A stretch of 64,000 nt of DNA from assembly GCF_001428505.1 (NCBI RefSeq), contig NZ_LMHU01000008.1:326336-390335 (forward strand). The letters are read 5' to 3'. Source of the stretch: Terrabacter sp. Root181. GTDB lineage: Bacteria > Actinomycetota > Actinomycetes > Actinomycetales > Dermatophilaceae. The notes beneath the pieces are model-generated. The model made no database searches and was not told the DNA's origin. It saw only the letters and a list, made by a program, of their open reading frames with translations. Below are positions 57,945 through 64,000 of the stretch, in pieces. The position numbers and the translations under genes are program-made. Each line of letters opens with the position of its first letter. Positions within the stretch are counted from its first letter, which is position 1.

Positions 57945-60900
57945 GTGCGCCTCATCCCCACCTCGTTCACCGTCGTCGCGCTCAGCGCCACGTTCATGGT
58001 CGTTCCCACCGTGACCTCGGGTGCCACGCCCCGACCGGTCTCACCGGTCGTCCACGACGTCGCGATCCCCGCCGTGGCCGGCGTCGGCGCGGGCACCGCG
58101 AAACGCTCCACCACGGCGTCCGGCACCGGTGCCGACGCGGTCGACCGCCACGGCGCCGGTGACCCCGTCGTCGCCACGAAGCAGGTGCAGGGCGTCGACT
58201 TCGACCTCGCCGGTGTCACCTTCGACTCGGCACCGCCCGCCGGGACCCACGTCGAGGTGCGGACCCACGGCGAGAGCGGATGGTCGGGCTGGACCGACCT
58301 CGAGCTCGACGGGGACGGTCCGGACCCGGGCTCCGCCGACGCGCGCCACGCCCGCCCCGGCACCGAGGCCGTCGCCGCGGCCGGCTCGGACGGCCTCGAC
58401 GTCCGCGTGACGACCCCTGACGGCACCCTCCCCCGCGGCCTTCGGGCCAGCCTCGTCGACGGAGGACGCTCGAGCGCAGACGACGCCCTGGCCACGCCCG
58501 CGGGCTCGGCCGTCGCCGCCGTCACGCGACCGACGATCATCTCTCGCGCGGAGTGGGGCGCCGACGAGAGCCTGCGCACCTGCGACGCCGAACGTCTTCC
58601 CGGGTTCAAGGCCGTCGTGGTGCACCACACGGTCAACTCCAACACCTACACGGCCGACCAGGCGCCCGCGATCATCCGCTCGATCTACTCGTACCACACG
58701 CAGAGCCAGGGCTGGTGCGACATCGGCTACCAGATCCTCGTCGACCGCTTCGGTCGGGCCTACGAGGGCCGCAAGGGCAGCCCGGACGGCTTCGTCCAGG
58801 GGGCCCAGGCGGGCGGTTTCAACGCCGAGACGACCGGCATCTCCGTCATCGGGGACTTCACGTCCGTCCCCTTCCCGGCCGCCACCCAGAGCACGGTGAC
58901 GAAGCTCGTCGCGTGGGAGGCCGACCGGTCCCTCTTCGACCCGACGAGCTCGGTCACCCTCACCTCCGCGGGCAACTCGAAGTTCGACCCGGGCGAGAGG
59001 GTGACCCTGCCGCGCACCATCGGGCACCGGGACCTCAGCCTGACCGGCTGCCCCGGCGACACGGCATACGCCCAGCAGCTGCCGGCCATCCGCAGCGGCG
59101 CCGGCACGATCTGGCGCGACGGGCAGTGGGACCCCCAGCCGGCCGTCCCCGCCCTCGAGACGTACGCCCGCCCGGCCTCCTCGACGTTCGCCCTCTCGGG
59201 TCGCGGCTTCGGCCACGGCGTCGGGCTGTCGCAGTGGGGTGCCTACGGCGCGGCGACGAAGGCCCTGACGTGGCAGCAGATCGTCGGTTTCTACTACCCC
59301 GGCACGACGCGCACCGCCCAGGGGGACCCGACGCTGCGCGTCTGGCTCTCCGCCGTCGGCACGTCCGGCACCCAGTTCTCGAACGTCAGCGGCATGGTCG
59401 TCTCGGACGGCAAGCGGCAGTCCACCCTCCCGAGCACCTATCGATGGCGCATCGTTCCGGAGGGCTCGGCCGTGACGCTGCAGGCGAACTCGGGCGCCGG
59501 CTGGTTCGTCGTGACGACCTGGCGGGGGTCGACGCTGCCGCTCACGGTCAGCCGTCCCTCCACGTCCTCGGTCCGGGTCCTGCTGCCGAGCGGCACCCAG
59601 CGCGAGTACGCCGGGTCGGTGCGGGTCGTGCCCGTCTCCGGCAAGGCGTATGCCGTCAACCTCGTCGGCTCCGAGCGCTACACCCGCGCCGTGGTGCCCG
59701 TCGAGATGTCGGCGAGCTGGCCCGCAGCGGCCCTGTCGGCGCAGGCGGTCGCCGCCCGCACGTATGCCGCGCACTCTCGCGCAGCGGCCGGCTCGCGCGT
59801 CTACGACATCTGCGACGTGTCGTGCCAGGCGTACAACGGCATCGCGGACTACAGCTCGGCGGGCACCCTGGTCCGCCGGTACGAGGACACGCGGTCGACG
59901 AACGCCACGACCGCGACGGCCGGCAACGTCCTGACCTACGGCGGCAAGCCGGCCTACACGCAGTACTCCGCGTCCAACGGCGGCCGCACGGTCAGTGGCG
60001 GCACGGCCTACCTCCCGGCGAAGACGGACCCCTATGACGGCGCCGTGGTCTCGGCGTCCAACCCGAGCGCCTGGACGACCTCGCTCACGGCGGCGTCGGT
60101 CGAGAAGGCCTTCCCCACCGTCGGCACCCTGCGCACCATCGCCGTCGGCTCCCGCACCGGCGGTGGCGGCACGGGGACGTGGGGCGGACGCGTCGCCTCC
60201 GTCACGGTCGCCGGATCCGCCGGCACGAGCACGGTGAGCGGCGACACGTTCCGGACCCGGCTCGGCCTGCGCAGCACGTGGTGGACCGTGACCTCTGCCC
60301 CGGTCCGGTCCGTCCCGATCTCGCCGCGCGACGTCACCGGCGAGAGGCTCCCCGACGTCATCCTGCCGTCCGGATCGACCCTGAAGACCGTCAGCTACAC
60401 CGGGTCGATGGCCTTCACGACGAAGCAGATCCTGTCTGCCGGCTTCAGCGGGATGCGTGCGGCGGCGGCTGTCGGCCCGTGGAGCCAGGACAGCCTCGGC
60501 GACGTCGTCGCCATCGACGCAGCCGGCACGGCCTGGTACTACCCCGGCCTGGGCAGGAGCGGTCTCAACGCGGGCCGCTACCAGCTCGCGACCGGGTGGG
60601 GTTCGGTGAACCTCGTGGTGCCCGTGGGTGACTGGGACGGCGACGGCAAGACCGACATCGCCGCGCGGACGACCGACGGGCGACTCGTCCTGCACCGTGG
60701 CGACGGTACGGGACGCATCGTGTCGAGCACGACGATCGGCACCGGGTGGGGCGGCCTCCGCCAGGTGACCTCCGGCGAGTACGACGGTGACGGCCGGCGC
60801 GACCTCGTCGCGGTGCGGGCCACGGACGGCGCGCTCGTGCTCTACCCGGGCAACGGCACCGGCGGCTTCCGCCCCGCCGTCGACATCGGCGCCTCGGGCT

Positions 60901-61079
60901 GGAACGCGATGAGCGCGGTCCGCGGCATCGGTGACCTCACCGGCGACGGCCGCGACGACCTCCTGGCCCGGCGCGCGAGCGACGGGAAGCTGCTCGTCTA
61001 CCGCGTCCAGGCAGCAGCTCGCCTGACGGCGCCGCTCGCGGCGGGGACGTACGCGTCCACGGTGGCCTGGGGGCAGTAG
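57945..61079 (+). CDS. Secreted amidase-SpoIID-FG-GAP cell-wall protein
   Basis: 1044 residues from GTG 57945, AGGAG upstream. A signal peptide is followed by a jelly-roll-like beta region (50-175), a PGRP/N-acetylmuramoyl-L-alanine amidase domain (about 190-395, ISRAEWGADESLRTCDAERL, VVHHTVN as first zinc His, GHRDLSLTGCPGD with the last), then a SpoIID/LytB domain (about 410-700, SGRGFGHGVGLSQWGAYGAA; YTRAVVPVEMSASWPAAALS; AQAVAARTYAAHS), and FG-GAP repeats (about 790-1044, DWDGDGKTDIAARTTDGRLV). It probably cuts or reshapes the wall. No sporulation genes are near. Confidence 0.9.
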   Translation: MRLIPTSFTVVALSATFMVVPTVTSGATPRPVSPVVHDVAIPAVAGVGAGTAKRSTTASGTGADAVDRHGAGDPVVATKQVQGVDFDLAGVTFDSAPPAGTHVEVRTHGESGWSGWTDLELDGDGPDPGSADARHARPGTEAVAAAGSDGLDVRVTTPDGTLPRGLRASLVDGGRSSADDALATPAGSAVAAVTRPTIISRAEWGADESLRTCDAERLPGFKAVVVHHTVNSNTYTADQAPAIIRSIYSYHTQSQGWCDIGYQILVDRFGRAYEGRKGSPDGFVQGAQAGGFNAETTGISVIGDFTSVPFPAATQSTVTKLVAWEADRSLFDPTSSVTLTSAGNSKFDPGERVTLPRTIGHRDLSLTGCPGDTAYAQQLPAIRSGAGTIWRDGQWDPQPAVPALETYARPASSTFALSGRGFGHGVGLSQWGAYGAATKALTWQQIVGFYYPGTTRTAQGDPTLRVWLSAVGTSGTQFSNVSGMVVSDGKRQSTLPSTYRWRIVPEGSAVTLQANSGAGWFVVTTWRGSTLPLTVSRPSTSSVRVLLPSGTQREYAGSVRVVPVSGKAYAVNLVGSERYTRAVVPVEMSASWPAAALSAQAVAARTYAAHSRAAAGSRVYDICDVSCQAYNGIADYSSAGTLVRRYEDTRSTNATTATAGNVLTYGGKPAYTQYSASNGGRTVSGGTAYLPAKTDPYDGAVVSASNPSAWTTSLTAASVEKAFPTVGTLRTIAVGSRTGGGGTGTWGGRVASVTVAGSAGTSTVSGDTFRTRLGLRSTWWTVTSAPVRSVPISPRDVTGERLPDVILPSGSTLKTVSYTGSMAFTTKQILSAGFSGMRAAAAVGPWSQDSLGDVVAIDAAGTAWYYPGLGRSGLNAGRYQLATGWGSVNLVVPVGDWDGDGKTDIAARTTDGRLVLHRGDGTGRIVSSTTIGTGWGGLRQVTSGEYDGDGRRDLVAVRATDGALVLYPGNGTGGFRPAVDIGASGWNAMSAVRGIGDLTGDGRDDLLARRASDGKLLVYRVQAAARLTAPLAAGTYASTVAWGQ

Positions 61080-61108
61080 GCCGGCGACGGCGGAGGCCCG
61101 GGCGGGAG

Positions 61109-61510
61109 TCAGCCCAGGCTGGCGATGTGCTCGATGAGACCCGTGGTCGAGACCGACGGGGTGCGCGGCAGGTAGACGACCTCGCAGACGTCGCCGACCC
61201 AGTCGAACTTGCCGGCCCAGTCGTCGCCCATGACGAGGACGTCCGCGCCGTGCTCGACGATGTAGTCGCGCTTGAGCTCGAGCGACTCCTCGACGAAGAC
61301 CTCGTCGACGACCTTGAGCGCCGAGATGATCTCGAGACGCTCGTCCTGGTTGAAGACCGGCGGTCGGCCCTTCTTCGCGATGTTGAGGGCGTCAGCCGAG
61401 ACCCCGACGACGAGGCGGTCGCCGAGCTCGGCGGCACGCTGGAGCACTCGGACGTGGCCGACGTGGAAGACGTCGAAGGTCCCGAAGGTGATGACGGTCC
61501 GGTTGCTCAC
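61109..61510 (-). CDS. Glycerol-3-phosphate cytidylyltransferase-like nucleotidyltransferase
   Basis: 133 residues from GTG 61510, AGGAG upstream. Signature ITFGTFDVFHVGHVRVLQRA with HxGH motif, KKGRPPVFNQDERLEIISAL and the end PSVSTTGLIEHI. Like TagD it joins CTP to glycerol-3-phosphate or another polyol phosphate. Such CDP-polyol would serve the CDP-alcohol phosphotransferase nearby. Confidence 0.9.
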   Translation of the reverse strand: MSNRTVITFGTFDVFHVGHVRVLQRAAELGDRLVVGVSADALNIAKKGRPPVFNQDERLEIISALKVVDEVFVEESLELKRDYIVEHGADVLVMGDDWAGKFDWVGDVCEVVYLPRTPSVSTTGLIEHIASLG

Positions 61511-61581
61511 TCTTCTCCTAGGGCAGGGTGGACGGGGCGGGCGACCCACCTCGTCGTCAGCGAGGGTACCGGTCCGCCTGC

Positions 61582-62574
61582 TCAGCGACGAGCCGCGGCG
61601 GACTCGGTGGCGCGGACGGCCTGGGCGAGCGTCGTCTGGGCGAGACCGCTGCCGTCGCTGACGGGTCCCCCGTCCGTGACAGCGGCAGCGAGGGCCCCGG
61701 CCTCGAGAGCGGCGAGCACGACGCCTGCAGGACGAGGAGCGGTGTCGCTCGCGACGACGGTGGCTCCGGCGGCCTGGGCCTCCCGGACGATGACCGAGTC
61801 GCCGTCCCAGCTCGTCGGGCGCAGGAAGGTGCCGACGCGGGACAGGACGGCCGACACCTGGTCCGGCGGCGAGTCGAAGGCCACGGAGATCCACGGCTCG
61901 GTCTCGGCGAGCCGGCGCAGGGCGTCGACCTCCGGGGTGTCGTTGCCGTACGCGAGGACGGTGAGCGTCGCGTCGGGCCACCGCTCGCGCACGAGGCGCG
62001 TGGTCTCGATCCCGAGCAGCGCGTTGTAGTGGGCCAGCCCGGCGTTCGTCGCGAGGGCCAGCGCGTGCGCCTCACGCTCGTAGGGGCTCGGCACCGGCGC
62101 CGCCGACGAGTCGAAGGGCGTCACGACCGTGATGCGCGCGCGCAGTGCCGCGGGGAGGATGGCCCCGATCTCGTCGTTGACGGCCCAGATCTCGTCGTAC
62201 GCGTAGAGCGCGAGCACCAGCGCACGCCGGCGCCACGCGGTCATCCGCTCGACCTGCCCGCTCGTCGATCCCGAGTGCAGCACGAGCACCGTGCGTCCGG
62301 GCAGCAGCGCGAACGCCGGGGCGAGCAGCATGGCCCGCCACAGGCGCGTCAGGTGGAGCAGGTGCAGCGAGCGGCGGCCGAGCCGCGGCAGCATCGCCGC
62401 CGCGCGTCGCGCCGACCCCGTGTCGACGTAGGACACCGGGATGCCCTCGGCCCGCAGGACGGCCGTCAGCTGCGCGTGGCTCGTGCGCACGCCGCCGACC
62501 TCGCCGTGCTCCTGGGCCCACTGCAGCACCGGCAGCGGCGCCGGCCGCGCGAGGGGCGCCTCGTCGCCGGTCAT
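61582..62574 (-). CDS. Glycosyltransferase, GT-B-like
   Basis: 330 residues starting at ATG 62574. No clear Pfam motif start, but the GT4-type C-terminal half has LVRERWPDATLTVLAYGNDT, FLRPTSWDGDSVIVREAQAA and GATVVASDTAPRPAGVV, which mark the nucleotide-sugar site. The start overlaps the CDP-alcohol transferase stop by 4 nt. Confidence 0.78.
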   Translation of the reverse strand: MTGDEAPLARPAPLPVLQWAQEHGEVGGVRTSHAQLTAVLRAEGIPVSYVDTGSARRAAAMLPRLGRRSLHLLHLTRLWRAMLLAPAFALLPGRTVLVLHSGSTSGQVERMTAWRRRALVLALYAYDEIWAVNDEIGAILPAALRARITVVTPFDSSAAPVPSPYEREAHALALATNAGLAHYNALLGIETTRLVRERWPDATLTVLAYGNDTPEVDALRRLAETEPWISVAFDSPPDQVSAVLSRVGTFLRPTSWDGDSVIVREAQAAGATVVASDTAPRPAGVVLAALEAGALAAAVTDGGPVSDGSGLAQTTLAQAVRATESAAARR

Positions 62575-63380
62575 CAGTCGAGCCTCGAGCTGGACAGCAC
62601 GCCCAGCAGGTGACCCCCGGCCGTGATGACGATGAGCGGCACCATGGCGACGACGAGGACCTGCGTGCCGAGCAGGTCGCCGTGGACGGCGTCGACGACG
62701 GCCGCGACGAGCGCAAGGATCGAGGCCTCGACGGCGACGAACGCCCGGAAGACGGGGACGTAGTCGAAGGCGCCACGCAGCCGGGCCATCCCCGACGCCT
62801 TGGGGCGAGCCGTGCCCTCGACGTCCTCGAGCGGCGGGCGACCGGTCTTGGCCCGGGCCACGTGGACGAGGTCGGTGAAGGCCTTGTTGAGCAGGACGCC
62901 GAGGGCGACGAGCATGCCGAGCGCCGTCCAGCCGCCGACGTCGCCGGGCGCGGACAGGCTCCAGCCGTCGGCGCGCAGGCCGATCGCGACGGGGATCGCC
63001 CCCTCGGTGACGTAGTGCCCGATGCGGTCGAGGTAGATGCCGGCGGGCGAGAACCGCTGCCGCCACCGGGCCACCTCGCCGTCGGAGCAGTCGAGCAGGA
63101 TCTGCAGCTGCATGGCGACGACCGCGACGATCGGCCCGACGATGCCGCCGAACGGGATGGCGAGGGCCCCGAGCAGACCGGTGACGATCATCAGCCACGT
63201 GACGCCGTTGGGCGAGATGTGCGTCGGCAGCAGCGCCCGCGTGGCATAGATCGACAGGTGACGGATGTAGAGCGCGCCGGCCCAGTGCTCCGCGTTGTAG
63301 CGGGCGATGTGCTCGGGCGGCTGCGCGACGGCCTTGAGCTCGGCGATGCTCGGGCGGTCGTTCGTCGGGTCGTGCGTCAC
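62574..63380 (-). CDS. CDP-alcohol phosphatidyltransferase family protein
   Basis: 268 residues from GTG 63380 overlapping the upstream stop by 4 nt. The signature D-G-x2-A-R-x8-G-x3-D is present (D100 G101 A104 R105 G114 D118) in LDCSDGEVARWRQRFSPAGI, but the final Asp of the canonical motif is His122 (YLDRIGHYV). About six TM helices. It would join CDP-polyol to an acceptor, releasing CMP, probably for a surface polymer. Confidence 0.85.
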   Translation of the reverse strand: MTHDPTNDRPSIAELKAVAQPPEHIARYNAEHWAGALYIRHLSIYATRALLPTHISPNGVTWLMIVTGLLGALAIPFGGIVGPIVAVVAMQLQILLDCSDGEVARWRQRFSPAGIYLDRIGHYVTEGAIPVAIGLRADGWSLSAPGDVGGWTALGMLVALGVLLNKAFTDLVHVARAKTGRPPLEDVEGTARPKASGMARLRGAFDYVPVFRAFVAVEASILALVAAVVDAVHGDLLGTQVLVVAMVPLIVITAGGHLLGVLSSSRLD

Positions 63381-64000
63381 GAGGAGCCATCCTGCCGTGT
63401 CGAACCGTCCACTGCCGCATCGGTGGCCCGACCGGCGGGGGCCGACCCGATGACCGCGCGCCACCCGCGGGCGGACTCGGCGGCATACGCCACGATGAGC
63501 AGGACCGCGCCGACGAGCAGCGGCGCGGCCGGACGGTCGGTGAAGCCGCCGATCAGCGCGAGGACGACGACGCGCCCCTCGACGCCGAGGGTGGCGCGCA
63601 CGAGGGCGTGCGGCGTGCCGCTGCCCGTCTCGCGCAGGCGGTAGACGTTGTCGTAGACGTGCCAGCAGACCGCGGCGAGCCAGGCGTAGGCGGCCGCACC
63701 GGCAGCCGGGTCACGCCCCGCGGCCAGGAGCAGGGCCGCCGCCTCGACGGCGACGAGCAACCCCGGCACCTGCCAGGCGAACCGCCCGCGACCGGTCGGT
63801 CGCGGCACCACGGCGAGGTCGACGAGGTGCGGCAGCGTCGGGTCCGGGTGGTCGGCGCGGAAACGGTCGCGTCGCGTCGCGGCCTTGCCGAGACGCCCCA
63901 CCTGGGTCCACGCGAACGCGACGGCCGACGCGATCCCGAGCGCCCACAGGAGGAAGGCGGGGCTGTAGACGAGGAGGCCGACCGACATGACGAGGTAGCG
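63377..64000 (-). CDS. DUF5941-like membrane protein (partial)
   Basis: At least 203 residues are visible; the frame stays open to the window edge and probably continues beyond 64000. TM helices lie at about 5-28, 70-90, 95-110, 130-150 and 152-170 from the ATG at 63988. The core HPDPTLPHLVDLAVVPRPTG, then WHVYDNVYRLRETGSGTPHA, is characteristic of DUF5941, often fused to or next to CDP-alcohol phosphotransferases. The 3' end overlaps the next gene (GTGA). Confidence 0.72.
   Translation of the reverse strand, partial: RYLVMSVGLLVYSPAFLLWALGIASAVAFAWTQVGRLGKAATRRDRFRADHPDPTLPHLVDLAVVPRPTGRGRFAWQVPGLLVAVEAAALLLAAGRDPAAGAAAYAWLAAVCWHVYDNVYRLRETGSGTPHALVRATLGVEGRVVVLALIGGFTDRPAAPLLVGAVLLIVAYAAESARGWRAVIGSAPAGRATDAAVDGSTRQDGSS

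Overview
The window is chromosome of a very GC-rich actinobacterium. tmRNA with an ANSKRTDFALAA tag, prfB without the usual UGA frameshift site, the ftsE-ftsX-M23-smpB block, a TIGR03089 gene, DUF3105, DUF2207 and LCP proteins together point to Micrococcales, probably Intrasporangiaceae-like. The family placement is inference; the phylum is secure.

Layout. 1-9.5 kb: the 5' end of an RGG-rich DEAD/DEAH-box helicase gene (apparent frameshift), VanZ-like, SIMPL, thioredoxin and YccF proteins, tmRNA, pyruvate carboxylase, an exported protein, an HxlR-peroxiredoxin fusion and a divergent MFS transporter. 9.4-17.4 kb, all minus strand: DUF2207 protein, smpB, an M23 peptidase, ftsX, ftsE, a secreted protein, prfB. 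17.6-19 kb: two secreted proteins (matrixin-type protease, lamin-tail domain). 19.1-34 kb: a Tad/Flp pilus locus on the minus strand whose ATPase gene tadA is cut in two by a 10.08-kb integrative element. 34.3-43 kb: an orphan FHA-FtsK/EssC-like ATPase, a double-hotdog thioesterase, an MGT-like glycosyltransferase, a Tat-exported PhoX-like protein. 43-54 kb: a beta-propeller/FG-GAP secreted protein, a DNA glycosylase, DUF3105, a DDN-like enzyme, and a surface-polymer group (flippase-like protein, glycosyltransferases, DUF2304, LCP ligase). 54-61 kb: a peptidoglycan-binding repeat protein, a 3-oxoacid CoA-transferase pair, a large amidase/SpoIID/FG-GAP protein. 61-64 kb: a cytidylyltransferase, glycosyltransferase, CDP-alcohol phosphotransferase and DUF5941-like membrane protein, overlapping or close on the minus strand, probably for a phosphodiester-linked surface polymer.

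The main discovery is the element at 23070-33156. It carries a large serine integrase at its left end, a co-directional cassette of small zinc-ribbon, coiled-coil and HNH proteins, and, in lower-GC DNA, a two-gene operon that I read as a Pycsar anti-phage system: a class III nucleotide cyclase (PycC) overlapping by 4 nt a membrane effector (PycTM, DUF5706-like). Joining the two tadA pieces at the shared 5-bp GGCAC core restores a single 1239-nt, 412-aa frame with the canonical ATPase motif order, so the boundaries can be set almost to the base. No capsid, terminase or replicase gene is recognisable, so the element looks like a phage satellite, a reduced prophage or a defence island. Insertion into tadA should abolish Tad pili, a known class of phage receptor, while the cargo gives abortive-type immunity. 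That double-protection idea is a hypothesis.
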